Assembly (NCBI RefSeq): GCF_018860765.1
Contig: NZ_JAHKPV010000018.1
Span: 124,489 to 188,488, forward strand
Origin: Marinobacter salexigens
GTDB lineage: Bacteria; Pseudomonadota; Gammaproteobacteria; Pseudomonadales; Oleiphilaceae
Direction: 5' to 3'
DNA: 64,000 nucleotides
The position numbers and the translations under genes are program-made. Of this stretch, positions 28,154-41,078 are shown piece after piece. The notes under the pieces were generated by a model. It was given only the letters and a program-made list of their open reading frames with translations. It did no database searches and was not told the DNA's origin. Each line of letters starts with the position of its first letter. Position 1 is the first letter of the stretch.

Positions 28154-29054
28154 GCGGCGGCAAGTAATGGGTTGGATCGACCGGATTTCCATTTTTCCGA
28201 ATTTCAAAATGTAGCATCGGCCTTTCTGCACCACTGCTGCCAAGCTCCGCTATAACCTGCCCGGCTTTAACCCCCTCTCCTTCGCTTACCAAAATCTTCC
28301 GATTGTGCGCGTAAGCGCTCAGATATCGCTCGTTGTGATTCACAATAATCAAATTACCATAACCAAGCAAACCGTCGCCCGCGTAGACCACACTCCCGTC
28401 TGCGGAAGCTCTTACAGCATCCCCAGCTTTTCCGGCAATATCAACGCCTTTGTTGACTTTTCCGGATGCTGAATATCTAGCAATTACAGTGCCAGAGTGC
28501 GGCCAGCGCCATGAAATATTGGCTACCGTTTGAGTTCTGGAGACCAGAGGAGCAGAGGTATCAGGCTTGTGGGTGACAGCAGGTTTTCGGGAATTTTGCG
28601 GTGTTGGCACAGGTGGTTGTGCCCGAGGCGACCTTGCAGTAGTCGTCGCAGTCGGCCGAGAAGCCCGCGCCGTTGTACTTGATTTATTGCTGGATTGCGC
28701 CTTTCCGCGCAGATCCAAACGCAGAACTTGGCCAGGCTGAATCGTCCACGGCGGACTGATTCCATTGGCGCTACCCAGTTCTTTATAATCGCGACCGTAG
28801 GTCCAAGCAATACCGTACAGAGTCTCGCCTTGACGCACCACGTGGCGCCCCCAGTAAACCGGCGGGTTGTATATATCATCCTGATGAATCGCTTGAGTGT
28901 TGCAGCCACTCATCGCACCGGAAAGAAGCAAAAACGCGAGCAGAAAAAGCCAGAACTTACCGTTTTTAGAGACCCACAAGGGACGCTGGGCACCAAAAAG
29001 GAACCGCGGAAAAGCCGACAAAGCGGCTTGAGCTGGACCACGCAACAGTCTCAC
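28149..29054 (-). CDS. nlpD: NlpD-type LysM/M23 lipoprotein
   Basis: Outer-membrane lipoprotein that activates cell-wall amidases at division. The sequence shows a lipobox ending GAMSGC near residue 51, a LysM peptidoglycan-binding domain (WGRHVVRQGETLYGIAWTYG to QPGQVLRLD), a Ser/Thr/Pro-rich linker, and a degenerate M23 LytM domain (VDIAGKAGDAVRASADGSVV, GNLIIVNHNERYLSAYAHN). The first zinc-ligand position of active M23 enzymes (H in HxGxD) is replaced by N-K-G-V-D, so it is probably non-catalytic like E. coli NlpD. The GTG start at 29054 gives a long 50-residue pre-lipobox region, so a later start is possible. Confidence 0.92.
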   Translation of the reverse strand: MRLLRGPAQAALSAFPRFLFGAQRPLWVSKNGKFWLFLLAFLLLSGAMSGCNTQAIHQDDIYNPPVYWGRHVVRQGETLYGIAWTYGRDYKELGSANGISPPWTIQPGQVLRLDLRGKAQSSNKSSTTARASRPTATTTARSPRAQPPVPTPQNSRKPAVTHKPDTSAPLVSRTQTVANISWRWPHSGTVIARYSASGKVNKGVDIAGKAGDAVRASADGSVVYAGDGLLGYGNLIIVNHNERYLSAYAHNRKILVSEGEGVKAGQVIAELGSSGAERPMLHFEIRKNGNPVDPTHYLPPR

Positions 29055-29072
29055 AGCATTACCACCGGCCCG

Positions 29073-29100
29073 ATTATAATTGATCTGTACAGGCTCTGAA
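29073..29100 (-). promoter_or_regulatory. Probable sigma-70 promoter of nlpD(-rpoS)
   Basis: On the minus strand TTCAGA (29100-29095), a 16-base spacer and a perfect TATAAT (29078-29073). It lies just before the nlpD GTG start; if used, the leader would be only about 10 bases long, which could also mean that nlpD starts at a later codon. Confidence 0.5.
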
Positions 29101-29191
29101 TCTGATCAAAGAAGATCCTGAAGTTTCAAAAGTAACCCGCTAATTTATTGCACATTTTGATATCAAATCCAAGTGACTCACTGGCCATCTC

Positions 29192-29250
29192 TGTTACCCG
29201 GCATGGCTATTGTTACGGGCGGGAACAAAGGCATGCCTGAAAAGGTAACA
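29192..29250. repeat. Nested inverted repeats between DUF368 and nlpD
   Basis: Three nested pairs: TGTTACC (29192-29198) with GGTAACA (29244-29250), GGCATG (29200-29205) with CATGCC (29232-29237), TTGTT (29210-29214) with AACAA (29224-29228). Together they fold into one interrupted hairpin in the 201-base gap. It ends six bases after the DUF368 stop on the transcribed strand and has no T-run, so it is a possible processing, pausing or stabilising structure. Confidence 0.5.
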
Positions 29251-29255
29251 CCGCT

Positions 29256-30254
29256 TTAGCGCAGATTAGTGCCTTCTGCTAGCTCTGTTTGCGAGTAGCG
29301 CTCACCTAGCCATTCAACAAGCAAAACAAGCGCAATACCCACGCCAGCCATAACAACCGCCATGAAAATCTTCGGATCCTGATTGGTGAGATCCGCAAAT
29401 GCCCAAGGGCCGATGCTGATCTCGCTTAAGGCTACCTGCTCCCCCGAACTGTTGGTTCGCCAACTTAAGGTTTCCTTCCATGGCCAGACTTTGTTCAAGG
29501 CACCAATCATGAAGCCTGTAAGCAGGGCCAGAACATGGTCATGGAACTTATGAAAAGCCCAAGTAATGAGCCTAGCAACCGACAATAGCCCCACCAAACA
29601 GCCTGCCATAAACAATAGCAAGTACGCGATATCAAGGGATTTGATGGCTGCAAGAACCGGGGCATACATGCCAATAATAACCAGAATGAAACTCCCCGAG
29701 ATACCGGGCAAAATCATCGCGCATATTGCCACAGCGCCAGCTACAAAAAACGTCATAGCTGACGGGTTAAGCTGTCCAACAGTCAAGGTGGTAATCCACC
29801 AGGCAACCACAACACCTACCATGAGAGGAGCGAGCAGCGACGCTCGATAATGCCGAGTTTGGCGCCCGACATGCCAAACAGAGGCGAGAATTAACCCAAA
29901 GAAAAAGCTCCAGATCGAAATGGGATACTCTGCCAACAAGTAGGTGATCCCAGAGGCCAGCGTGACGATGCTAAGAAGAATACCCAGCAAAAGAGTGACG
30001 AGAAAACTACCATCGCAGGACTGCCAAAACGCTCTTACATTCCCCTTAAACAAATCCCTGTACACTGCGCCTGGAACCGCGCTCACAGCCTCCAGAAGCC
30101 GGAAGTAAATACCTGTAATGAACGCTATCGTGCCGCCGGATACGCCGGGGACAATATCCGCTGCCCCCATGGCCATACCCCTCAAAAACACCGAGGCAGG
30201 ATGCTGTTTGCGGGCGGCACTTTCAACTAACCCTTCCTGTTGAGAGCTGATCAA
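29256..30254 (-). CDS. DUF368 polytopic membrane protein (PopT-like)
   Basis: Membrane protein of 332 residues with about eight hydrophobic helices. Family hallmarks are [20 protein letters not shown] near the N terminus and its internal echo [19 protein letters not shown] near the middle, the two inverted-repeat halves of the fold. DUF368 proteins have been reported as undecaprenyl-phosphate translocases (PopT), which return the lipid carrier for wall and polysaccharide synthesis; this role is taken from the family. It begins with a TTG that overlaps the pcm stop codon (TTGA) and has GGCGGGG upstream. Its insertion between pcm and nlpD is a departure from the E. coli order. Confidence 0.88.
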   Translation of the reverse strand: MISSQQEGLVESAARKQHPASVFLRGMAMGAADIVPGVSGGTIAFITGIYFRLLEAVSAVPGAVYRDLFKGNVRAFWQSCDGSFLVTLLLGILLSIVTLASGITYLLAEYPISIWSFFFGLILASVWHVGRQTRHYRASLLAPLMVGVVVAWWITTLTVGQLNPSAMTFFVAGAVAICAMILPGISGSFILVIIGMYAPVLAAIKSLDIAYLLLFMAGCLVGLLSVARLITWAFHKFHDHVLALLTGFMIGALNKVWPWKETLSWRTNSSGEQVALSEISIGPWAFADLTNQDPKIFMAVVMAGVGIALVLLVEWLGERYSQTELAEGTNLR

Positions 30255-30907
30255 CGGACAACCCCGCCAAGCAAAGGAACGAAACGGACGGGCTCCAGCT
30301 CTCGTCGATCAAACTTATCGCCGTTACGTATCACTTCAACAAGCACCTGACGCTCTTCACCAACAGGCGCAACCAACACGCCGCCATCAGCAAGTTGCTC
30401 CAAAAGTTCCGCAGGAACCTCCATAGGAGCCGCAGTCACAATAATGCCGTCAAACGGGCCTCTTTCTGGCCATCCCATGCCGCCATCAGCATGCTTGAGC
30501 ATCACATTTCGGATGCTGAGCTGCCGCAATCGATCCCGCGCACGATCCTGAAGTGGTTTTATCCGCTCAACACTATAAATTTGATCAAAAAGCTGGGATA
30601 GCACAGCTGTTTGATAGCCAGACCCGGTGCCCAACTCCAATACCCTGGCTGGCTGGTGTCGAAGAAGCAGCTCAGTCATGCGCGCCACAATATAAGGCTG
30701 CGATAGCGTCTGCCCATAGCCGATTGGCAGTGCCGTGTCTTCATAAGCCCGGTGCGACAAGGCCTCATCAAGAAAAATATGACGGGGCACCTCCCCCATG
30801 ACTTCGAGTACCCAATCTGATTCGATACCTGATTCTTTGAGGCGCTGCACCAAACGCATACGTGTGCGCCGAGAGGTCATCCCTATGCCCTGAAGCTCTC
30901 CACTCAC
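30251..30907 (-). CDS. pcm: Protein-L-isoaspartate O-methyltransferase
   Basis: SAM-dependent repair enzyme that methylates isoaspartyl residues in aged proteins, 218 residues. Visible are [19 protein letters not shown] (substrate-binding region), [19 protein letters not shown] (SAM motif I), [10 protein letters not shown], and [17 protein letters not shown]. The start overlaps the surE stop by four bases, the usual surE-pcm coupling. Confidence 0.97.
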   Translation of the reverse strand: MSGELQGIGMTSRRTRMRLVQRLKESGIESDWVLEVMGEVPRHIFLDEALSHRAYEDTALPIGYGQTLSQPYIVARMTELLLRHQPARVLELGTGSGYQTAVLSQLFDQIYSVERIKPLQDRARDRLRQLSIRNVMLKHADGGMGWPERGPFDGIIVTAAPMEVPAELLEQLADGGVLVAPVGEERQVLVEVIRNGDKFDRRELEPVRFVPLLGGVVR

Positions 30908-31674
30908 GCACCATCCCCCATGGAGGCCTGCAGGGAGTCCACCCAGGAACGGAGAGATACTAAGGCTTCATGGCGGGTCATATCGATGTGCACTGGCGTA
31001 AGCGACACATAGCCTTCTGCAACCGCATGAAAGTCGGTTCCGGGACCTGCATCGCCGCCTTTGCCTGCTGCTCCAATCCAGTAACGCTCCTTGCCTCTAG
31101 GGCAGGTCATAGGAACCGCACCCTCAGCACGCTCACGATCCCCCAGTCGGGTAACCCGAAATCCCGCAAGTTCTTCCCAAGGTACATCCGGCACATTCAC
31201 ATTGAGAATTGAGCGTGGCCCCAGCACAAGCGGGCGCGCGCCTTCGAGTAGCATGCGGACGACTCTTGCGGCCGTATCATAATGATTACGCCCCTCGCTC
31301 ACTAATGAGACGGCAATAGCTGGCAACCCGAGATGGCGGCCCTCTGTGGCTGCGGCAACGGTGCCGGAATAGATAATGTCATCACCCAAATTAGCGTGAG
31401 TGTTGATACCAGAAACCACACGATCAAAAGGTTTTGAAAACAAGCCATTAACTGCAAGATGCACACAGTCTGTAGGCGTACCGTCGATGGAACGGAAACC
31501 ATTGGGATGCTGTTCAACCGTTAGGGGCCGATTCAGCGTTAAAGCGTTGCTCGCTCCGCTGTGATCCCTATCCGGTGCGACTACTTCAAGATCACCTAGA
31601 CCTTTGAGGCCTTCAAATAAGGCGATCAGCCCCGGTGAATGAACACCATCATCGTTTGACAACAGAATACGCAC
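30904..31674 (-). CDS. surE: 5'/3'-nucleotidase SurE
   Basis: Metal-dependent nucleotidase/exopolyphosphatase linked to stationary-phase survival. The metal site is seen in [13 protein letters not shown] at the extreme N terminus, and further in [15 protein letters not shown] and [19 protein letters not shown]. The GTG at 31672-31674, which has GGAG seven bases upstream, gives the usual N terminus and 256 residues; the TTG four codons earlier would include that ribosome site in the coding region. Confidence 0.96.
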   Translation of the reverse strand: MRILLSNDDGVHSPGLIALFEGLKGLGDLEVVAPDRDHSGASNALTLNRPLTVEQHPNGFRSIDGTPTDCVHLAVNGLFSKPFDRVVSGINTHANLGDDIIYSGTVAAATEGRHLGLPAIAVSLVSEGRNHYDTAARVVRMLLEGARPLVLGPRSILNVNVPDVPWEELAGFRVTRLGDRERAEGAVPMTCPRGKERYWIGAAGKGGDAGPGTDFHAVAEGYVSLTPVHIDMTRHEALVSLRSWVDSLQASMGDGA

Positions 31675-31736
31675 AGCGCTCTCCAATTAATCGCTAACCA
31701 AACCTTGCGGACCTTTGTTTTCTCAAGGAACGCAGT

Positions 31737-32837
31737 CTAGCCGTGTTGTTTGTTATGGTGGCCGAGGCTCATGTCCTCAAGCTCAAAAATATCGCTCAGA
31801 ACCGTGGTCGCGTACTGCCCCGGTTCCAGGAAAAACTCCAGTTCCAAACTACCATCGTCCAGCCAGAGCCAGTTGAAATTCCGTGGCATGGACACCAAAG
31901 GGCGGCGCTCAGGCTTCATTCGGGTCGTTAGAAACAACGAAGCCAAGTTGGGTGTCTGGGCTACAATTTCACGCTCTCGCTGCTCAGCCTCACCACCAGC
32001 ACTAGTGCCGCCATCGCCCCATAACGGGCCAGTTGCAATGTCTACCGGCTCTCCCGAAAGTGGGCTGCGCCAACTGCCATCAGCGACCCGTGAGGCAAGC
32101 ACTTCGTTAAATAACCAAGAGCGAGCAGCCGAAAAGTACAATACGTTTTTCCGTCCGTCTCTGCCACCTCCAGCCCTACTTGACCCTCTCCCTCTGCGCT
32201 TACCTTGCCCGCTACGGCGGTTCAATGTGGAAGGATCAATATGAACTGCCCGATCCAGATTGCCACCGGCAAAGCCGAAACGCTGAGGACCAAAATAGTT
32301 GGGAGCACCCTGCGCCTTAAGACGAGCAAGGGCGCTTTCAATCACGTCACGCTCAGCTCCTACCTGCCGTAGCCTAATCACAAAGTGATTACCTTGATGG
32401 TCGCCACGGCGCAACTTGCGCACGCTACGGTAAGCGGACCTTACAGGCCAGTGCTCTGATACACGCTCAATCAGAGCAGCATCCTCGTCCATCATACCGG
32501 GGCGGTATATGCTGAACCATTGCCTGGTAACCGCGTGTCTATCCTTTAGCCCACAGAACCCCACATCAAACGACCGACAGCCAGCCAAATTTGAAAGCTC
32601 TCCGGCCAAAAATTCCGTGTTATCTCCGGTTTTTTCGATGTATAAACACAGGTGCTCCCCCTCGCCGGCAACACCATTTGATCCAGACGGCGTCGCTCGC
32701 TCCGCGGATTCCTCAAACACCTCACTTACGCGAAAATCCTCCGGTGCAGTTTTCAACTGGGCACTAGCTACGCGCCTCCCGCCAGATACGGGCCAGTCCA
32801 GCCGCCAATTTCCTACACCAGTATTTGCAAAGCTCAA
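31737..32837 (-). CDS. truD: tRNA pseudouridine(13) synthase TruD
   Basis: Converts U13 of tRNA-Glu to pseudouridine. 366 residues. The catalytic Asp is D99 in [12 protein letters not shown]; other landmarks are [21 protein letters not shown] and the C-terminal [15 protein letters not shown]. Residues 207-230 are an unusual Gly/Arg-rich insertion just before the conserved [12 protein letters not shown]; the E. coli protein has only a short linker there. It starts with TTG overlapping the ispF stop (TTGA), weakly supported by GGTGACC upstream. Confidence 0.95.
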   Translation of the reverse strand: MSFANTGVGNWRLDWPVSGGRRVASAQLKTAPEDFRVSEVFEESAERATPSGSNGVAGEGEHLCLYIEKTGDNTEFLAGELSNLAGCRSFDVGFCGLKDRHAVTRQWFSIYRPGMMDEDAALIERVSEHWPVRSAYRSVRKLRRGDHQGNHFVIRLRQVGAERDVIESALARLKAQGAPNYFGPQRFGFAGGNLDRAVHIDPSTLNRRSGQGKRRGRGSSRAGGGRDGRKNVLYFSAARSWLFNEVLASRVADGSWRSPLSGEPVDIATGPLWGDGGTSAGGEAEQREREIVAQTPNLASLFLTTRMKPERRPLVSMPRNFNWLWLDDGSLELEFFLEPGQYATTVLSDIFELEDMSLGHHNKQHG

Positions 32838-33313
32838 GAGGTCACCGGCTCAAGTAAACAAACTGCCTGACAAGCAATGCCCTCACCTCGGCCGGTAAAG
32901 CCAAGCCGCTCACTAGTGGTCGCTTTAACGCTTACACGGCTGGCGGGAATACCCAGATCCTCCGCAACATTTAAACGCATAGCTTCAACGTGTGGAGCCA
33001 TCTTGGGCGCTTGCGCGATAATCGTTGTATCAACATTGAGCACCGCAAAACCCTCCTCGGCGACTCGGGCCATAACCCGACGCAACAAATCCCGGCTATC
33101 AGCCCCAGCCCACTCATTACTCGTGTCCGGGAACAAATGACCAATGTCTCCCAAAGCAACCGCACCCAGCAGCGCATCCGCCAAAGCATGCAGCAACACA
33201 TCACCATCAGAGTGGGCTTTCAGGCCCTGCTTGTAAGGAATGGAAACACCACCAATAATAATGGCATCGCCTTCGCCGAAGGCATGAACATCAAAGCCTT
33301 GACCAATACGCAT
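32834..33313 (-). CDS. ispF: 2-C-methyl-D-erythritol 2,4-cyclodiphosphate synthase
   Basis: MEP pathway enzyme making the cyclodiphosphate intermediate of isoprenoid synthesis; 159 residues, trimeric zinc enzyme. Metal and active-site segments are [12 protein letters not shown] (Asp and His), [19 protein letters not shown] and DIGHLFPDT. The ATG at 33311-33313 has GGAG seven bases upstream; the upstream TTG two codons earlier does not. It is followed by truD with a four-base overlap, and preceded by ispD 27 bases away. Confidence 0.97.
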   Translation of the reverse strand: MRIGQGFDVHAFGEGDAIIIGGVSIPYKQGLKAHSDGDVLLHALADALLGAVALGDIGHLFPDTSNEWAGADSRDLLRRVMARVAEEGFAVLNVDTTIIAQAPKMAPHVEAMRLNVAEDLGIPASRVSVKATTSERLGFTGRGEGIACQAVCLLEPVTS

Positions 33314-33340
33314 AAACAACTCCGGGAAAATACAGAAAAC

Positions 33341-34042
33341 TCAGAACCGGCTAAGAATAAAGCCAGCAAGATCCAGGTCAGCAGGTACAGTAATCTTGAT
33401 ATTATCCGGCCGACCTTCCACAAGAACCGGCATATTACCGGAAAACTCCATCGCAGAGGACTCATCCGTAACTGGCTGACTCTCTTGCAGAGCAGTCTCC
33501 AGCGCCGAAACTAACATAGAATAACGGAACATCTGCGGCGTAAGCGCCCGCCACAACTGGTTACGATCCACCGTTTCAGCAACTTCAGGTAAACCACCGG
33601 AATCCGCCCTTTTAAGCGTATCTGCAACCGGAGCCGCCAACAGGCCACCTACAGGATGTTCCGCCAGTGTTGAAACAAGATTCGCAAGATCGGCCGGGTG
33701 AACACAAGGACGAGCCGCATCGTGAACCAGCACCCAGTCATCGGCAGCCACCTGTTCTTTGAGAGCGTGCAGTGCCGAGAGCACAGAATCCGCCCGCTCC
33801 GCGCCGCCGCTACAGGTTTGAATACGATTATCATTATTCGCATCTGATTCTGGCCACCAATGATCTGAGGCATTCAACGGAACCATGCAACCGGTAAAAC
33901 GACCGGTATCCAACAATCGCGACAGTGTGATATCCAGAATAAAACGATTATTAATACGGAGATATTGCTTAGGACATTCGGCCCGCATCCGCTGACCAAT
34001 GCCTGCGGCGGGGACAATCAACCAGAGTTTAGAGTCACTCAT
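33341..34042 (-). CDS. ispD: 2-C-methyl-D-erythritol 4-phosphate cytidylyltransferase
   Basis: Transfers CMP from CTP to MEP. 233 residues from the ATG at 34040-34042. Motifs are the nucleotide-binding LIVPAAGIGQRMRAECPKQY, GGAERADSVLSAL, WVLVHDAARPCVHP and EGRPDNIKITVPADL. The reading frame stays open upstream to 34105, but that part lies in the structured repeat 34065-34174, and the N terminus from MSDSKLW agrees with the family, so the shorter start is used. No good ribosome site precedes it, so ispD may depend on coupling to upstream translation. Confidence 0.95.
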   Translation of the reverse strand: MSDSKLWLIVPAAGIGQRMRAECPKQYLRINNRFILDITLSRLLDTGRFTGCMVPLNASDHWWPESDANNDNRIQTCSGGAERADSVLSALHALKEQVAADDWVLVHDAARPCVHPADLANLVSTLAEHPVGGLLAAPVADTLKRADSGGLPEVAETVDRNQLWRALTPQMFRYSMLVSALETALQESQPVTDESSAMEFSGNMPVLVEGRPDNIKITVPADLDLAGFILSRF

Positions 34043-34064
34043 GAGAGTTACGCACGTTGTTGAG

Positions 34065-34174
34065 AGAGTGGCAGGGAAGTTCTTTCCAAGACTGTCGGTG
34101 GCCAAGGATGGCCACCGTCAAGCGCACAGGGAAGTGTTCATAGCGTGTCTTGGAAAGAACTTCCCTGCCGCTCT
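34065..34174. repeat. Structured repeat element, copy 2
   Basis: A perfect 22-bp inverted repeat (34071-34092 with 34147-34168, beginning GCAGGGAAGTTC) extends to 28 bp with one mismatch. It encloses a 54-bp core, 34093-34146, the same length as in copy 1 and 41/54 identical to its reverse complement. Inside the core CGGTGGCCA and TGGCCACCG make a perfect 9-bp hairpin with AGGA loop (34096-34117), and CACAGGGAAGTG marks a second small hairpin, so the whole folds as a three-way junction. It lies between ftsB and ispD in what should be one transcript, 17 bases after the ftsB stop and 22 before the ispD start. Confidence 0.88.
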
Positions 34175-34191
34175 GTGCTCAAATTAAAAAG

Positions 34192-34464
34192 TCACTGCTC
34201 AACAACAAGAAAAAAGGTCTCATCATCGCGAATCAACCCCAGATTCATCCGAGCTCGCTCTTCCACCGCACCTTGCTCATTACGAAGGTTACGCACCTCC
34301 GCATACAAACGCGCATTGCGTGTGGACAACTCAGCATTCTCCCCCCGCTGTTCCGCAATCGACTGCTCCAACGTCCAGACTTGCGCAAAGCTGCCCTCCC
34401 CAACCCACAAGCGCACCTGCAGAAGGAGAATGAGAACAACCATGAAAGCCCAGAGCAACTTCAT
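34192..34464 (-). CDS. ftsB: Cell division protein FtsB
   Basis: Small bitopic division protein that with FtsL and FtsQ activates septal wall synthesis. 90 residues: a membrane helix at residues 3-20 (LLWAFMVVLILLLQVRLW) followed by a coiled coil with regular hydrophobic spacing (TLEQSIAEQRGENAELSTRN to LRNEQGAVEERAR) and the conserved ending MNLGLIRDDETFF. It lies between eno and ispD as in E. coli and Pseudomonas. Confidence 0.95.
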   Translation of the reverse strand: MKLLWAFMVVLILLLQVRLWVGEGSFAQVWTLEQSIAEQRGENAELSTRNARLYAEVRNLRNEQGAVEERARMNLGLIRDDETFFLVVEQ

Positions 34465-34568
34465 TAATACCGTTTCCGTTCAGGAGTTAAAACGATCAAA
34501 AATCATACACCGAATGATAAGTATAGACCTTAGAGTAGATTCGCAACAAATTCTTCTAACTAATTGGA

Positions 34569-34615
34569 CAAAAAGGCCGTCGTGATTGAATTTATATTCA
34601 AAACACGACGGCCTT
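34569..34615 (-). terminator. eno terminator
   Basis: AAGGCCGTCGTG (34573-34584) pairs perfectly with CACGACGGCCTT (34604-34615), and the loop holds a second perfect stem TTGAAT/ATTCAA. On the minus strand the stem runs into TTTTTGTCC, a Rho-independent terminator about 57 bases after the enolase stop. It separates eno from ftsB, which then needs its own promoter in 34465-34570. Confidence 0.9.
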
Positions 34616-34671
34616 AACATTCTGTTACCTAAAATCTAAAGGATTAAAGGCCAAAACGGAAGCTGTTATTC

Positions 34672-36000
<1,329 letters not shown>

Positions 36001-36067
36001 TCATTAACAAATTTCGGTGCAAGAGAGAGCGGGGAACGGCTCTCCCATAATTTGTACCCATAACGCG

Positions 36068-38597
<2,530 letters not shown>

Positions 38598-38642
38598 TCA
38601 TCTCAAGATGGGACGCCAGACTACCAGAAAGCCCCTAGCGAC

Positions 38643-39983
38643 TCAATCACAATCCCGCTCTACAATCAGCCGCAAGCCTGCGGCAGGGGCACTTCCGCAG
38701 TATTGCCCAGAACACCACAAATCGCCAATCGCAATGAGTTCCTCTTGCCCCGTCGCACCCAAGAAAATCAAGGGCAGACGCCCCCTTTCCCAAGGGGGAA
38801 CCGCTTGCTCCTGAAACCACTTTTTAAGCGATTTAGACCGGCCATCTAGGTGAAAACGAACGCGCTCCCCTCCCTGCCTCGTACATATCCGTATAGGCGG
38901 CAAATCCGTTTTCGCAGTAGGAGTCCGACTCAACCGAATCGTCCACTCTGCCCAGTGCACCGTTTGGCCAGACTGAAGCTTTAGGGGCGCCTTAGGCAAA
39001 GATTGAGATTCGGGAACCAAGTACAGCTGTCCCTGAAAGCGTCGAAGGCTATAATGGTTTGCCCTCAGCTCCGGTGACCGGTCTTCCGCTGCCAACAATA
39101 GATCCTGCAGCACCTGCGACCAGTCGTTAACCGAGGGAGTGTGATATCCAGCCCGACGAATCCACCAGCGGAGAAGATTTGTCTGCTCCGCAAGCGAAAG
39201 AGTAATTAGCCCAGCAACCGGCAGGCGCCGCTCTTCTCCTCCGATCGTCTGCCATTGCAACTCCGCCAGCTGTTGGTTCAGAAAATCGCTCTCAGAGCAG
39301 GCTTTAGCGCTGTGTCGTAAGCGTTGGTTCAAGCCGGGCCAGCGCTCTTTAAGTGCCGGTAGAATGCTCAAACGTATAAAGTTGCGGTCGAACTTTGTAT
39401 CAGTGTTACTGGGATCATCAACCCATGAAAGTCCAGCATTTTGGGCATGGCGTTCAAGCTCTGATCGTTCAACACCCAATAACGGCCGAGCCAAACGCCC
39501 CTCACCCAGCGGGCGACTCTCAGGCATGCCTGCAAGGCCCGCCACACCGCTGCCACGGAACATTCTAAACAGTACTGTTTCAGCCTGGTCATCACCATGA
39601 TGAGCCATCAACAACACATCACCGGGATTAAGGAGTGCTTCAAACACGTTGTAACGAGCTTTGCGCGCAGCTTCCTCAAGCCCTTCACCCGGGCCTGTAC
39701 CCAGCCCAACCGACACCGGCCGAATTATGAGAGGTATATTAAGTTCAGCGCACAGGTTTTCGCAGAAAGCTTCCGTTTCGTCCGCATTGGCCTGAAGCTG
39801 ATGGTTGATATGCACTGCCCGCACTCCGGAATGGCAGCGCGCGGCAAGGTGCAGAAGAAGGGTGGAATCAAGGCCGCCACTGAGGGCGACCCAAAGCTGC
39901 CGGTAACCGGTAACGGCTTTTACCGGCGAGAGCAAGGACTCCGGAAACGAATACCCGTGGACGGGCTCAGCGCCCTGTATCAT
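38643..39983 (-). CDS. tilS: tRNA(Ile)-lysidine synthase
   Basis: Modifies C34 of the minor tRNA-Ile to lysidine so that it reads AUA; essential. 446 residues. The ATP-pyrophosphatase motif is [15 protein letters not shown] near residue 35; [20 protein letters not shown] and [14 protein letters not shown] are family landmarks, and the C-terminal TilS domain ends with GLRLIVERD. The ATG at 39983 overlaps the end of accA by 17 bases. Confidence 0.95.
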   Translation of the reverse strand: MIQGAEPVHGYSFPESLLSPVKAVTGYRQLWVALSGGLDSTLLLHLAARCHSGVRAVHINHQLQANADETEAFCENLCAELNIPLIIRPVSVGLGTGPGEGLEEAARKARYNVFEALLNPGDVLLMAHHGDDQAETVLFRMFRGSGVAGLAGMPESRPLGEGRLARPLLGVERSELERHAQNAGLSWVDDPSNTDTKFDRNFIRLSILPALKERWPGLNQRLRHSAKACSESDFLNQQLAELQWQTIGGEERRLPVAGLITLSLAEQTNLLRWWIRRAGYHTPSVNDWSQVLQDLLLAAEDRSPELRANHYSLRRFQGQLYLVPESQSLPKAPLKLQSGQTVHWAEWTIRLSRTPTAKTDLPPIRICTRQGGERVRFHLDGRSKSLKKWFQEQAVPPWERGRLPLIFLGATGQEELIAIGDLWCSGQYCGSAPAAGLRLIVERDCD

Positions 39984-40920
39984 AGCGGGTTAACCGCTCA
40001 TACCGTCGGGAGACCAGCTCATCCAGAGGCAGGCGACATAGTTCTGCCAGCCCGCCTGTAAGAGTCTCGCGCAAAGCCTCAGCCGTTTGTTCCGGATTAC
40101 GGTGGGCGCCACCCAAGGGCTCGGTGATAACGTTATCCGCAAGCCCGAGATCCTTCAACCTGTCTGCCGTTACGCCCATGGCTTCAGCAGCCAAAGAGGC
40201 ATACTCAGCACTTTTCCATAGGATGGAGGCACATCCTTCCGGCGATATCACCGCATAGGTGGAATACTGCAGCATATTCAACTGATCACACACACCAATG
40301 GCTAGAGCTCCGCCGGAACCACCCTCACCGATCACTGTTGAAATAATCGGCGTTTTTAGGCGCGACATAACAGCCAAATTAAAGGCAATGGCTTCACTTT
40401 GGCCACGCTCTTCCGCACCGATACCCGGATAGGCACCCGGCGTGTCTATAAACGTAAGAATGGGCATTCTAAAGCGCTCTGCCATTTCCATCAGGCGCAG
40501 GGCTTTACGGTAACCCTCGGGACGCGGCATACCGAAGTTGCGCTTCACTTTATCCCGCACTTCACGGCCTTTTTGATGGCCAATTACCATCACTGGCGTG
40601 TCGATCAAGCGGGCTGTGCCGCCCACAATGGCCTGATCATCCGCATAACGACGATCGCCGTGGAGTTCATCGAAATCTTCGAAGATCATCTCGATGTAAT
40701 CAAGGGTATAAGGCCTGCGTGGGTGCCGTGCTAGGCGAGCCACATCCCACGGATGTAGATCAGAGAATATGTTCTCGGTCAGGCTGACACTTTTCTTTTT
40801 CAGCCGTGTAATCTCATCAGAGATGTTGATGTCAGTGTCGTTGCCGACCATTCGAAGCTCTTCTATTTTGGCTTCAAGATCGGCAATCGGCTGTTCGAAA
40901 TCCAAATAATTAGGGTTCAT
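39967..40920 (-). CDS. accA: Acetyl-CoA carboxylase carboxyltransferase subunit alpha
   Basis: With AccD transfers the carboxyl group from biotin to acetyl-CoA, first step of fatty-acid synthesis. 317 residues. Visible are [20 protein letters not shown] at the N terminus, [26 protein letters not shown]-like [37 protein letters not shown], and [15 protein letters not shown]. Its 3' end overlaps tilS. The 158 bases between it and dnaE show no clear terminator. Confidence 0.98.
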   Translation of the reverse strand: MNPNYLDFEQPIADLEAKIEELRMVGNDTDINISDEITRLKKKSVSLTENIFSDLHPWDVARLARHPRRPYTLDYIEMIFEDFDELHGDRRYADDQAIVGGTARLIDTPVMVIGHQKGREVRDKVKRNFGMPRPEGYRKALRLMEMAERFRMPILTFIDTPGAYPGIGAEERGQSEAIAFNLAVMSRLKTPIISTVIGEGGSGGALAIGVCDQLNMLQYSTYAVISPEGCASILWKSAEYASLAAEAMGVTADRLKDLGLADNVITEPLGGAHRNPEQTAEALRETLTGGLAELCRLPLDELVSRRYERLTRYDTGR

Positions 40921-41078
40921 GATGTTCCATCATTTTATCGCCAGGCGGGCCAGCGCTCCGCCAATAAAGAATTTGGGACAAAGATAGCAGCGCCAGAGTC
41001 ACGGCTAAAGCGGACATTGGTATGAGCCCGCAACCTGACGAATATTTAATAATGCGTGCAACTCTTTGCCTTAATCAT

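Noticed and set aside
34043-34105. N-terminal extension of IspD (about 21 residues, TTG start)
   Set aside because: It is encoded by the structured repeat and lacks a ribosome site; the family N terminus fits the ATG at 34042.
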